Shown one piece after another: positions 49,458 to 61,314 of a stretch of DNA of 64,000 nucleotides. The notes under the pieces are model-generated. The model worked only from the letters and a program-made list of their open reading frames with translations. It did not search any database and was not told where the DNA came from. The DNA is from Melampsora larici-populina 98AG31 (taxonomy: Eukaryota; Basidiomycota; Pucciniomycetes; Pucciniales; Melampsoraceae): assembly GCF_000204055.1 (NCBI RefSeq), contig NW_006768791.1, forward strand, positions 299,094-363,093, in the 5' to 3' direction. Made by a program: the position numbers and the translations under genes. How positions within the stretch are numbered: the stretch's first letter is position 1; each line of letters begins with the position of its first letter.

Positions 49458-51104
49458 CACAGCCCCCAATCACAAGTGACTGGCAGCCCAGTACATCCAG
49501 TGACCTCAATATGTTTTTAATCTGTTTTTAGTTTTTTTAAAGATGTTTTCAATAGGCTGTATACTATTTCCCAACCAGTTATTGTAGAGATCTTCTCCAG
49601 TCATCAAAAATATCCTGATCAGTCACTGACAAGATCCCAACCAAGTGTTGAACAATTGTTTGACAGCTATGGAAGCTCCACATCCATAGATATCACATTC
49701 CCTTTTAGAGTGATCCAATTATCAGACAAGCTCTGGAATGTCGGGGCAAGGCAAATCCCTTGATGGAAAAGCCCAGTTTTCTTTTCACTGAGCACCTAGA
49801 CTCCATCTGAACACTTTATGATGTCAGGAAAAGGTGACACCCTTGACAGAAAGCCAAGTTTGCTTTTGGCTGAGCACATAGACCCCATTTGACCACTTCA
49901 ACTGGCAGCCAACTTGCTGAACTTGAAAACAGAAATCAGTGCATGTCTCCATCTCAATATCTGACCTATAAAGATTGTTCCCATGACTAGAACGGCAGGG
50001 CAAGTCATTACTTCAGCACTATTCCAGGCGTAGCTTCTTCCAAGCCATGATCAATAACAATCACACCGCCTTCAAGAATGATCCTATTATTGGAGAATAC
50101 CTCTTAAGAAAGCAACAGACATTGTGGAAAGAAAGACCACTCAGTCCTATTGCCTTTGAGACCCTTCAAAAAAATGGTCATATAGGGGCAGAGTACACTG
50201 CACACTCAAAATTTGATGTGACCACAAGGGTCCTCATTTCAACCAAGCCACATAGCACTTACAAGAAGGCTTCTGGAAATAGCTACATCTCATATTCCCA
50301 CAACTCATGTAAAAGGAAGGGCTGTATCACGGATATTATCAAGCTTCCCAATTCTGACCATCTGCTCCTTGTTGTCAGTTCATTGATACCTCTTTCTGAT
50401 GGTGACAAACACAAGATTCCGTACTATTCTTTGCCACTCTTTCTGAACGCCTCAGTGCTCTATGACAAGCATGGAGGATATCATGTCATTGAGTGTGACA
50501 AGGCCATTGGGCAGCTAGTTTTCATCAAGAACAGAAAAGGCACTTTTGATATTCAAAGCAAAACACTCTCAACAGTTGAATTGATGAATCTGGTGAGTTC
50601 TGAATTGATTGGAGTTTTTGATTTTGACTGACTTTTGTGTTTGACCAGGGATTTGTGCAAGGCAAACATGAGGATGATGACATGGATATGGATGGATGAT
50701 TGCTGCTGAACCTAATAGGATGCTATAGATGGTATGACCAATTGCGCTTGGGTATCCTTTCTGTTCAAACACTCTTGATTTGTAGATGATGCCAATTTGT
50801 ATCTATGATTTTGAGATGCTTTATATATGGACTTCACCAGTGCGGTTGGAAAGGATGCATATGGGGAATCGAATATTTCAGCTCATGATGACTTATATAT
50901 CTCTTCAAGATCAGGTTCACAACTTGTTTGTGGAGATCTGGTCCCCAGTCAAGATATAACTGACAACTGGTCATCCAAAAACTTGTCAAAGACTGTGTGA
51001 TGTAAGTTACACGACCAAGTGAAAACAAATTGAAAACAAATTGAGAACATTTTGAGGTCACCAGGAGGCACTGGGCTGCCAGTCACTTGTGATAGGGGGC
51101 TGTG
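49458..51104 (+). mobile_element. CACTA-like (En/Spm-type) deletion element, 1.65 kb
   Basis: The ends are CACAGCCCCCAATCACAAGT (from 49458, then GACTGGCAGCCCAGT) and the complement, ending ACTTGTGATAGGGGGCTGTG (51104). The inverted match extends for about 50 bp with a few mismatches. The 3 bp duplications ATT are at 49455-49457 and 51105-51107. The CAC start and 3 bp duplication fit the CACTA superfamily. The interior holds one reading frame (50047-50631), probably the 3' part of a transposase, so the element looks non-autonomous. Confidence 0.78.
50047..50631 (+). pseudogene. Probable C-terminal fragment of a CACTA-type transposase
   Basis: A 194-codon frame: MINNNHTAFKNDPIIGEYLL, then HSKFDVTTRVLISTKPHSTY, SYSHNSCKRKGCITDIIKLP, LLLVVSSLIPLSDGDKHKIP, ending ELIGVFDFD. 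The pattern of a basic segment followed by two beta-like stretches resembles the end domain of fungal CACTA/CMC transposases. That is family-level similarity from memory, so the name is an inference. The catalytic core is not present. Confidence 0.45.
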
Positions 51105-51307
51105 ATTCCAACTCTTAGACATAACATACCTATCTTACAAACCAACTACAGCCACCAAACAAAATTCACCACTCAGAAAGGTTTCAACTCACTTCTTACA
51201 GTGAACAATCATTCTCTTGGTTGTATTGATAACAATATGCTCACATTGACAAATGAGGAATCAATTGGCAAGAATTCCTAGATTTTCTATCTCTGCCTGT
51301 CTTCCAA

Positions 51308-52520
51308 ATGCTAATTACCACCTTGTTAGGAGCCTTATCCACATTCAACAATCTTGGTATCACGTTTCCCACACCTTTTCCAGTAATACCTCCCTTGACA
51401 CATTCTACACCAATCAAGCTTATTCATGGAAGAAAGCTGATGCTCAAAGTTGATCTGGGTACTAAGTACCCAGGTTGGAGGGCTGTTAATATTAAATATC
51501 ATGTATTTACTGATCAAGAGATTGGTAGACAATCTTACCCAATATGTTATGATGCACTTGATGAAATGAATGGAAATGTTTGCAAGATGGTGGCAAAGCA
51601 GCCCATAACAAATGACACTGTTTTTGTGGTAGGGTTTTGTGGTGAATACAGGAAAAAAAATATGGTATTTTGTATCTATTATTATTATCATTTTGACTTT
51701 TCCATGATTTTGAGGAGGCTTTGATTTTATTCTTCTGGATACTAGGTCCTTACACTCTCAATCTAAACACTTCACAACTTGTGGCTTGTATGGAAAATGT
51801 CTTACGCCGTCAGATGTATCTTCCTTGCATCAATCACTTCCTAGCTGCACAATTTGCCTCTCTATCCATTGGTGCCTTTCAATCCAACTGTGAACAAGCT
51901 GCACAATGTCGTGCACCCTCCTGGGCATCAAAGTCATTTTTTAAGTCACCCCATGGGTGTGTCTTTGGTTCCAATTCTGTTGTCACATGTGATGAGTTTG
52001 CTAACAAGGTGCATGTCAATAACAATTATTCTGACTATACCTTTGGATTATTTAGTATGATTCATCAAGATAGAGGTAGACTCTGTTGACATGGCAGAAC
52101 CTCAAAGCATGGCTGTACTGAAGGGGCTCAATTTGTATTTCCTGACTACAATTTTGAGATCAATTTTGATGGATGTGATGGAGTTGTTGAAATGGTTTGG
52201 GCATCAGACATCAAACACTATAGTACTAACTCCAAGACTTTTACTCATGATCAGCGACCTATTCAACTGGAGGACACAAGGTAACACAATTTGGATCGTC
52301 TTGTCAAATTTCTAAAAGTATAGTTCAACATCTTAAGCAGATTACTGACATGCAAGGCAACAGGAGTGATGAAGAGTGGGAAATTCATCAAGAAACATTG
52401 GTTGAGAATTATGCAGATGAGTGGATTTGTAAATGTGATATGATAAAAAGTCAGAAGCAGAAGGATGAGATGGAAGCATTCAAAGCAAAATTGAAATCCT
52501 TGCAATTTCACTCGATCCAC
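51308..52520 (+). pseudogene. Decayed Tet-like 2OG-Fe(II) dioxygenase gene (rust TET/JBP-type family)
   Basis: Family role: Fe(II)/2-oxoglutarate enzymes related to TET/JBP, strongly expanded in rust fungi and spread with transposons. Exon 1, 51308-51641, has LMLKVDLGTKYPGWRAVNIK, CYDALDEMNGNVCKMV and TNDTVFVVGFCG; intron 51642-51745; exon 2 has NLNTSQLVACMENVLRRQMY, HFLAAQFASLSIGAFQSNCE and the segment KVHVNNNYSDYTFGLFSMI, which fits the HxD metal site. The frame then meets TGA (52087-52089), after which it reads HGCTEGAQFVFPDYNFEINF and GVVEMVWASDIKHYST (probable distal His). A frameshift follows near 52277, then SDEEWEIHQETLVENYADEW. The metal Asp is Asn here (HVN). The family assignment is from pattern memory. 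Confidence 0.55.
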
Positions 52521-53184
52521 TTTTTTTTCTACTTTTTTTTAAATGTTTGTGTCCTTTTATCACATTATAAATTATTATTTGTTTTCTTCCTATACTTCAA
52601 GATATAATTGTGGTTGAGATGCATATAGACCATGAGTTTCCAAATAAACTTGTGTAAGATGTTCACGTTCAAGTACCAAAAGCATTCAGATATTTTCCTT
52701 CAAAGAGAGTGCCTTCCCAGTTGTGATCTAACAAAGCATTGCACATAAGTCAAAATGCAACCCATATGTTGTAGTACTTGAGTTTCTCATGTGGGAGATT
52801 CAAGGTGGGCATGATGTTATCTGCAACCAATGAAAACCAATCAGGTGTGTAGGTAAATCAACTATGTATGTTGGGATAATTATCTATAATTCAACTATTG
52901 ATGTCTTCAGCGGGGACACAAATCAATCCATCATGTCCATTAAACAACTCAACTGGGTTTTTGTAGCAAAAGTCAGCACTGTGACCGCAGGAAAGGCAGG
53001 AGTGAGGATCCTTTCTGCATTTGCTGTGGTTGTATCTTTTGGTGAATATATCCAGCTGCTTCTGAATAAAAGGAATCATATATAATAATCCAAAAAGCAA
53101 CATTTGGAAAAAAAGTGCCACACGGACCCATTTCTTGACACACCAGCCTAAGAAACCCAATGCGGTCAAGGTACACATTGGGAC
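52521..53184. other. Sequence between the Tet-like relic and hAT-2
   Basis: No supported gene. A minus-strand frame at 52891-53211 has a hydrophobic stretch and a CRKDPHSCLSCGHSADFCY cysteine cluster, possibly a relic of another transposon protein; hAT-2 is inserted at its start. Not named. Confidence 0.3.
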
Positions 53185-56100
53185 CAATATCTGACCCGCT
53201 CCGCTACGCACCGATATATCCGCCAGATTTCATAGCGTTGTGATTTGCCGCAATGGCCTAATCACAATCGCTACGATATATGAAATCGACCGCTATGGCA
53301 AGTTCCTTGCGATGCAGAAAACCACAACGCAACACAACGCTCTCACAAACTTGGGCTTCTCATAGTGGTCAGAGTGGGTATGGGCACGGGGTAGCAAAGT
53401 TTTGATGAAAAATAACCTAATATTGATGATTAACATGCAACAAACGAGTGTAGAGAAAAAAAAATTAGAGAAGAGAAAAAAATGACAACTGTAAAAAGCC
53501 AGTTAAAAAGCAATCAAGCTGATAAAAAGGTGTAAAGTTAAAGACAAACTGGTTAGGAACGAGTGTAATGAAATAATACTATTTTGAAAAAAAAACAAGG
53601 GCAGAAAAAAGAAAGAAGAAGTTGAAGTTGAAGATGAACAAAGTATTGTAAGTAAATGGAGAAAAAAGTGAAAACAAACGAGTGTATTGAAAAAGTAAAT
53701 TGTAACAAAGGATGAATCAGATCTCCGTTGTCTTGCCCTTGCCTTTAACCAACTCCTTGCCTTTGCCTTTGACCGATTCCTTTTCAAAGGCGTAAACATA
53801 AGATAACGCTTCAGAAAACTTGCCACCATTGTCCAAACGTTCAGCTTTCAACCATTCACGAAGGGCTACAAGCTTAGTGATTGTGGTTGGGGATAAAGCA
53901 CCTCAAGTTGGTGTGGCTATATCGGCTGCAGAGGAGAAGGTTCGTTCCACTGCACAAGTGGTGGCAGAGACCGAAAGTTATTCTCGAGCTAGGGTTGCAA
54001 GGACCGGGAATTTAGAGGCATGAGCCTGAGCAAAGAAACCAACATAGATTAATATCACAACAATAGAGTGAAGATGATACAAAATTAAAAACTCACCTTC
54101 CACCAACTCAAAGGAGTTTGACCAGGTGCCACTGCATCATGGCCATCCAAGTACCTTTGCAACTCCGCTTCGCGAGCCTTAGTACCATCAGCAGAGGAGT
54201 GAGTCGCCACAAAAAGGTCATACCCGTATGAAAGTGTATCGGTAGGTTGAGAAACACTAGGAGAGGGGGAGGAGGGTGGGGTGATTGGCCAGCAAGATAA
54301 AGCGTGATCAAAGTGTCTCTTGACTGCCGATCTAGCTTCTTCAAGATAGTCGGGGTAGTGAATTTCAAATATCTTGAGACGTAGTTGAGGATTCAGAACA
54401 GTGGCCACCAGGATTGTGTTGCAGCGTGATGCCTCGTGTTGATATTGGCGGAGTTTGGGTAGCATGTGACTGATCATGTTGCGTATGGAATTGAATTCGG
54501 TCGAGGCCTCGATCGACTCAAGGGAAGTGATAGTACGATGGTACTCTGGTAATAAAATACAACCTGATGGGAAATCACCTTCCATGTGTTTGGTTGACAC
54601 ACGAAAAACCTAAGAAAACAAAAAAAACATCAATGCAAAAATCAACATAGGCGAAATGTAGCTCAACTTACCTCCAATACTTGATTCAAAACCTCAAGGG
54701 CATCCCATTCTTCAGGAGAAATGGAGAGGCCCTGATAATACCGAGTCTTACGATCAGAAGTCATAATTGCATCGGCCACCTGAAACGATTGCTGGTCAGT
54801 TTTGGAAATTGAATACGAGAAATCAAAAGGTGAGTAGTCTACTCACATCACGGGCTAAGCACAATCGATTGGACACATCCAGATTGATGTTCCAGCGTAA
54901 TCCCCACCCAGGAATGGGCTGAGGTCCCTGATAGCCAAGCTGGGACGACTTACCTTTGAATTCACCTCGACGTGCACCACTTCGACATAAGAATTTATTG
55001 AACTTCTTGGCCTGATTTGGATAAATTGATTGTCAGTAAGCAGATCAAACGATGAGAGGAAAAACAGGAAATCACAAAAAGGGAAAGTAAACATACCTTC
55101 TGATACCCAAGAATTACGGAGCACGCTTTGTCATCAATCTCATCATCTGAGTCTACATCATCATCATTTTCAGAAGAACATTTGCGCGCATGAGGAGGTA
55201 TATCATAGTCATCTTCATCTGAACTATATTGAATATCCTCATCATCGTTATCAGCTGTTTGAACTCGAATGGTTGGAATCGGCATCAACATGTCGGGGTT
55301 TGAAGGCTTTGATTTGGATGTCTTGATACCAAGCGTCTTGAGTCCTTCTTTAACCACAAGGCCTAACTTGTGAGCATAACAACGTACATGATTAGCGTCT
55401 GAATCCCATAAAACCGGGTCTTCAGCATTTGCAAAAACAGATTCAAGCTCCGCTGCCATCGTCATGTTGTTCGAGCCAGAGTCTGTGGTTTGAGCTAATA
55501 AGTAAGAGTACAAAAGGAGAGAACACCATCTCAAGTCAGTATATGATTTTAATCAATAGGAAAGATAAGGGAAACTACTTATCTTCTTGTGGAGATCATG
55601 CTTCATAAGGAAGTGTGCGACTGGCTGAGCAAGAAGCACACCGTAATGATTCCATGTCACAAGTTTGAGCGTAAGATGAGTAGTTCGATAGGTCCACTGT
55701 TTGTCAATGTAATTAGCTGAAACCCCAATGAAGGCATACTTGCTGCCTTTTGTAGTCCACACATCGTGGAGTAAACAAAAGCGAGCATCGTTATCCTGTT
55801 TGTCAAACATCAGATTGAAAAATGTGATCAACAGAACATAAGATCAGATAAATTAGAAAAAGAGGAAACGAGATTAAGATAAAGGAAAGAAAAAGAGGAA
55901 ACGAGATTAAGATAAAGGAAATGAGATCAAGATAAAGGAAATGAGAAAGTCACCCACCTGAATTTCTTTGATGACTGACAAACTAAGGTCAACATATAGT
56001 TCCTTGGACATGGATGCTGCCCACTTGGGAGTTCTCAAGGTAGCCTGTCGATTCGAAAGCTTGAAGGCTGCACGCAGGATCCGATCTTCAAAACGAGCAA

Positions 56101-57927
56101 ATGCAAGCGCATGACGCAGGATCCATATGACCATGACATGGTTGAGGAGATCGAGACTAAAGGTTGCCCGGGATAAGAAAGAGTCTAAAGTACCTAATGT
56201 ACCTGTTACAACTGGGGCCTGAGCTGCTTGCTGTTGCTTCCAGGTGCGAGGTAGGTCCATCCCTGCCTCGATGGCCAGGTGTTGATTTGGGCAAGCAGGT
56301 CGATCTTTGGCGCCGTCACGATGTCCGTATAGATTATAATTGCTGTTCTTGCCACGTACAAACATCCCATCGCAGAACTTGCATTTGAATCCACGGGGGT
56401 CGGGCCCGGTCTGAATTGAAATAATGAGGAAGAAACAATAAAAAGTGAGAAATCAATTAGGAAAAAAAGATAAAAGAAAACCAAGACATCAATACCACAT
56501 ACCTCTTTTTTGACATGGACTGGAGGGTGATAGTAATCAAATAGATGACCTACTCGAGCACATTGTGCTCGGCGCACTCCAGAGGATTGGACAACCTCAA
56601 CATCCGAGCTTTGGACTAAGTCGATGCAGACTGGTACTTTGACATCCTAGGATTTAAATATGAAATAGAGAGTCGAAATAATACATTAACAAATGAAAGA
56701 AAGATAAAAAAAGGAAACACTCACCTCAACAGCGAGACGCTTGCGCTTCTTAGCTGGTACAATCGGTCGGACCTTTGACTTGGCTTTGAACATGGCTGGA
56801 ACTTTACCTCTGGTCGTTCGACGTTTTCCAGAGCTGCTTTGTCCTTTCTTCACTACAACGGACTTCTTTGAAGTAGAAGCCTTGCTTGATCGGGCCTGAC
56901 GAAGCATTGAGTCGTTGGACTCGCAGCTGGATTGATCAGATTGATTGGATGATGCCTCTTCGGATATCAAGATTGACATAGATTTGTCTGAGTTGGACGA
57001 GTTGGCAGGAGAGTGACTGTGAGAGTTGGAAGGGGGAACTAAAGCACGGCGAGAATCCTTAGATTGGAACACAAAACCAGGGGACGGTAAAGGTAAAGTA
57101 TCGTGACGACAAAGGTTACGGGTAGGGGTAGGAGCAGGTGATTTGTTTGATTCAAGGACTGGAGAACCATCACTGGGGGTGGGGGGACACATGGTTAATG
57201 ATCGAGTTTTTGAGGTGAGTGTAAGATGATTAATCTAAAGTAATACGAGAATGAGAACACAACTAGTTTGAGCTAGACACCACAAATGAAGAACAAAGCG
57301 GATGAAGAAAAGAAACTGACCTGAAGAAGGCCAGGGTATTTATTGACCAGATGAGGGTAGGCTGAAGCTGACCATAAGGTGCGTGATTCTGTCATTCTCG
57401 CACCTAGTTCCCACTTTGATTCCATGGTTTCTTGCCCTAGCGAGACGATGACGTGATCTAGAATGAGCGAGTCAAGTGATCTAGAAACATTTTGAGATGG
57501 TATGTGTCAAGATGGTATGGGTTTGTTGATTCTTTGGTGTTGATGATACATATGCCCGTCCTCGGAAACATAGACAGAGAGATTGTTGTTGAGTGGTTGT
57601 CGAGATACTGAGGGAGGGTGAGGGTATATGGTGATGCTCATACTTACATCGATGGAGAGGAAGGGTTTCCATCACACTAAGGTAAGTATTTGTCAATTGT
57701 ATGTAGTTACATACAATATAAACCAATATATACACTACATACCACTATAAAGCAATATCCGGCCGATATCCCGCCCAACTGCGCTGCGGCGCTATGACAC
57801 CATGCCAGGCCCTAGAGCGATAGCGCTGTGAGATAACCGCTTGGCCAAAAAATCCATATCTATGGCGGTGCGGCCGCCACGATACCGCACCGCCACCGCA
57901 ATTTTGAGCGGAGCGGGTCAGATATTG
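53185..57927 (-). mobile_element. hAT-2: 4.7 kb hAT transposon with decayed transposase
   Basis: The left end is CAATATCTGACCCGCTCCGC (from 53185, then T); the right end is the exact complement AGCGGAGCGGGTCAGATATTG (to 57927). Adjacent direct repeats are TTGGGAC (53178-53184 and 57928-57934), a 7 bp match; hAT elements make 8 bp duplications, so one base may have changed. GC-rich subterminal tracts (53230-53345 and 57755-57900). It carries one transposase gene on the minus strand. Confidence 0.88.
53717..57192 (-). pseudogene. hAT-2 transposase with stop codons in the dimerisation domain
   Basis: Start MCPPTPSDGSPVLESNKS at 57192. A long disordered basic/Ser-rich N-terminus, a BED-like region near 56540-56300 (CKFCDGMFVRGK and YGHRDGAKDR), then LLNHVMVIWILRHALAFARF, LLHDVWTTKGSKYAFIGVSA (first Asp), TTDSGSNNMTMA (second Asp), HVRCYAHKLGLVVKEGLKTL (CxxH), an acidic insert, and the C-terminal TPLSWWK...HASKFPVLATLARE. 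Here the frame hits TAA at 53980-53978 where an aromatic residue is usual, continues LSVSATTCAVERTFSSAADI, then TGA at 53905-53903, then a Lys-rich tail to the stop at 53717. Several short introns. The two stops should truncate the dimerisation helix, so this copy is probably inactive. Confidence 0.85.
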
Positions 57928-58483
57928 TTGGGACACATGCTAAATAGTCCGAACAAGTAAGACCTACAGTAACTCCCCTATTTCACATTATTGTATGGTC
58001 TTTGCTGAATCCGGTGATCACAGCCGGCTTGCACAATTGTGTGATCAACACAGCATTGGTCAAGCAAGCCGCATTCAATGATGTGATTGTATCCCATGGG
58101 GTAAAGTGATTGCAAGATCCAACATTTGGTGCAATGACTATGATGTGGGACCCACCAAAAGGTACAAGTTCCCTCATGACTTGCAAGGTTCCACATGGTC
58201 CCACTGGCACAGCAGGGTTTAGTGGTGAACACCTTCTGTCCTGTGACCACTACCTGATGCATTAATTAGTGGTTGCATCTGACTTTGCTCATTACCACCA
58301 AGACACCTTGGAGCTTTCACCTCCAAGTCTAGGCTAGAGTAAGTAGGGGTAAGTTAACAAGGTGGCTGGCTGCCCAGGGTCTAGTCCATAAATAAAGAAA
58401 CATAAGCCTTTAAAACAAGTATCAGTCAGCTTTCAACATAGAAAGAATATGAGTATCACTTACCAATTATGGGATACAAAGTT

Positions 58484-58622
58484 AAAACTGGGAGTTTTTT
58501 CCCAGTTTCCCAGTTTTCAAAATACAGCCAAAACCGCAAACTAGGAAACTGGGAGAATGTGGGAAAGTTCCAAACACAGCCAAAAATGAAAACTGGGAAA
58601 CTGGGAAAGAAATCCCAGTTTT
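58484..58622. repeat. 139 bp palindromic MITE
   Basis: Arms of about 35 bp: AAAACTGGGAGTTTTTTCCC (continuing AGTTTCCCAGTTTTC) and its near-exact complement, ending GAAATCCCAGTTTT. The arm itself contains repeated CCCAGTTT words. CCCAGTTTTCAAAATACAGC occurs in direct orientation both inside the left arm and at the right end. No target duplication established. Confidence 0.72.
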
Positions 58623-60338
58623 CAAAATACAGCCAATAAATCCAGTTGAATGTCAATGTCAAAGAAATCTGCCTCAAGTGAATCAAAAAGCCTTTGAACA
58701 ACACCACAGTTATGTTGTCGCATTAGTTGGCTCCAAAAGCACTTTATCTTCTGGTTTCAAAGTGATTTTGTAAACTTGTGTTGTTTCAATGCTTGGTCCT
58801 CAGGCATTTCACCCTGAATACAAACAAATGCAGAGTGACTGGCTGCCATATTTCCAGTCTCAGTACCTTGATCAGTATAAAGATACTGTGGTGCACCACC
58901 ATACTTTTTAACACATTGAAGACAGTAAATGTTGATATGACAGGGGTCACTCTTGGTGACATGTAAGAAGAGATCCAGGATTTGGCAAGACCAAGCATCA
59001 ATGAAGCCATATATCCTAATACACCACTTCTGGAGCTTGTCATGACTGTCTGCTGATCATATATTATTTGGACCTGGACATTTGAAATTATGGCAAACTA
59101 GGACTGCTCTTTGGCAACATGATACTCCTTCTGGATCAATTTGCCACAACAATTGTGCAAGATGGCCTCTGTTTGTTTGTAAAAAGGTAAGTATGCATCA
59201 TGTTGAAGATATGACACAGTGAATAGCAGACCTGTGGATATTGACATTGTGTTCCTTGAGTAAAATGTTTTTGATATAATGAATATCAGCTTCTTCTGCA
59301 TTTTCTGTCTGGATCTTGGTAATGAGCTGACCTATCTCTTCTTCTGTGTAATTTCCTTTGTCAATATCATCAACCTTACGGTTTAAGTTCATTTCTTTGC
59401 AATCACAAGCCATGGTTGATCAGCTGATTACAATATTAGCCTCATTCTTCAAGCATATGAGCATTTCTTCAATTGATTTGCCTTCATGGAAGTGTTTGCT
59501 GATGCCATCACGTCTTTCAAGCTGATCCTTGCAAAGGGGCTGCTTGGGGTTGTTGTGATCCAAACATCTACAATGTCAATTGATTGTTTTCTCTGTTATT
59601 GTTTGTCCTTCTTTCACAAGGTTATCTTGTATTTCTCATATGGTGAGTCTGTTGTTGAAACCATTTTCCAGTACTGTGTTGATGATAGCTTTGTTGTTTT
59701 GTTTTGGCATTATTTGTGGAAGAGCAAGACAAAGGAAGAATAATGTAGATGGAATATTGAATAGAGGGGTGTTGACTGTAGAGCCAGAAGGGGGTTTGAT
59801 GTGATAACTGGCAATGTTGATGGTTTGGCCAATTGAGTGTTTAATTCTTTTTTTGAACTATTGATGGCGAAAAAATACATCTGAAGTCATGTTGCGTTGG
59901 TATGAGACTTCCCGGACGGCATGATGTATGAGATGATTCATGTTACAACACGGGATTTGGACATCAAAAATCCATGTGAATGTGTGTCGGTATGAGTCAT
60001 GTTGTACGGCTTTCGGCTTGGGGATGAATTTTGACTACACATGACATGGAAAATTTACATGTTTAACCCATGTTGTGTTTATATGTTGGTATGAGTCTAT
60101 ACGTACACCGTAGCCCTGGGAGTTCTGGCAGCACTCACTGTGCCATGGGGTGCAGCAGCAGCCGTGGTGGTGGCTTCCTGTGCCCTGCTGGACAAGATCT
60201 TTTTTTCTTTTTTTTTTTTAAAAAAAAAAGTGCTTTTAGGCATAATTGTACACAACACTATCAAAAAAATTAAGAGAGACAGCTATTTAGTCAATGCAGA
60301 GCGTTTTGTTGAAATTTGGATGCATAATACATTGAGTA

Positions 60339-60478
60339 GGGATTTTTTTTTCCTTTTAGTTTATGTTTGTAGCGCTTTGTTATGAGTATCATCAGAGAAT
60401 GGATTTCATTCTTGACTGAAATCTATTCCTCTGATGATACTCATAACAAACAGCCATAAACTAAAAGGAAAAAAATCC
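60339..60478. repeat. 140 bp long hairpin (fold-back MITE)
   Basis: Left arm GGATTTTTTTTTCCTTTTAG, then TTTATGTTTG, a short GC word and TTATGAGTATCATCAGAG; right arm the near-exact complement, ending AACTAAAAGGAAAAAAATCC. Arms about 62 bp with few mismatches and a loop under 20 bp. Such near-perfect arms suggest a recent element or a recent inverted duplication. Confidence 0.78.
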
Positions 60479-61284
60479 ATAGACATGATCTTTGTCTTGG
60501 ACATGGTTTATTTTTTAACTAGAGAACACGCGGGCATGCCCGCCACAGGTTGACTGTTTCATACTCACCCAGAAATATCCAGATTATCAAACTAAAGCAG
60601 TTAAATTTAAACCTGGATACTTTGTTATTATTAGCATGTGTAATGTGGTTGTGAAAACTACAATATAATAATCGGAGATCAACTTGTAAAAGGACACATT
60701 CCATATAGTGCCTGTATTCCCAAACACTGCTGATTTATGTTGGGCGCTGAAGGGATTTATTAGGTGACAATGAATGCCAATTAGAAACAGCAACATTGCC
60801 ATGAATTCAATAGTCAAAGCAAGAGTGGATGATATGCTATATACCTTACAAAGAGGCAATCTGAAATTGGGTATACAGTTGAGGTCAATCCACCAAGATA
60901 TTACACAGGATGTAAATTAAAAGCAACTCAAGAAAAGAAAAGAAAATGAGATATGTGAAAGTGAAAGGTTGTAGGCTTAGTGTGAGATGAAAGCAAACAA
61001 AGATGGGTACAAGTAGGCCCAACAGCAGACAGAAGGCAATGTAGTTGCTAAAGAAATGCCCAGAAAAAGATTCATTAGGAAATTCTCATATATGATTTGA
61101 TAAATTGGGTGAAAGATTGAGAAATACAGTTGGTTTGCCGGTGGGGGAGTTGTTGAACCAGGTGGGACAGGTTACCTTTTTATAGAGTAAAAATCAATGT
61201 ATACCAAGGCAGAAATACAACATTTGGAGTCGGGTTTTGAAAAGCTTGCTTTTGAGAAATGCAGTTCACCCCAGGGATGCAGGA

Positions 61285-61314
61285 GTGAGTATGAGTATAC
61301 TCAACTCATACTCA
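61285..61314. repeat. 30 bp palindrome
   Basis: GTGAGTATGAGT pairs exactly with ACTCATACTCAC around the core ATACTCA. Further ACTCAC/GAGTGA words occur in the next 130 bp (to about 61410), so this may be the edge of a small hAT-type element. Confidence 0.5.

Larger units (their letters stand above)
49257..51281 (+). pseudogene. Reading frame split by the CACTA-like element
   Basis: A plus-strand frame starts at 49257 (MDYSSPETLELLRRILTIQD) and runs into the left end of the inserted element at 49458. Skipping 49458-51104 and one ATT copy, the same frame continues (IPTLRHNIPILQTNYSHQ) to a stop at 51279-51281, about 125 codons in all. It may be an upstream part of the Tet-like gene. Function unknown. 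Confidence 0.6.

Noticed and set aside
52891..53211. Minus-strand Cys-containing ORF as a zinc-finger gene
   Set aside because: The cysteine cluster is suggestive, but the frame is short, hydrophobic at its start and interrupted by hAT-2; no family could be named.
59840..60100. Repeated GGTATGAGTC/CATGTTG words as a CRISPR-like or tandem array
   Set aside because: Spacing is irregular and copies are few; CRISPR is not expected in a fungal nucleus.
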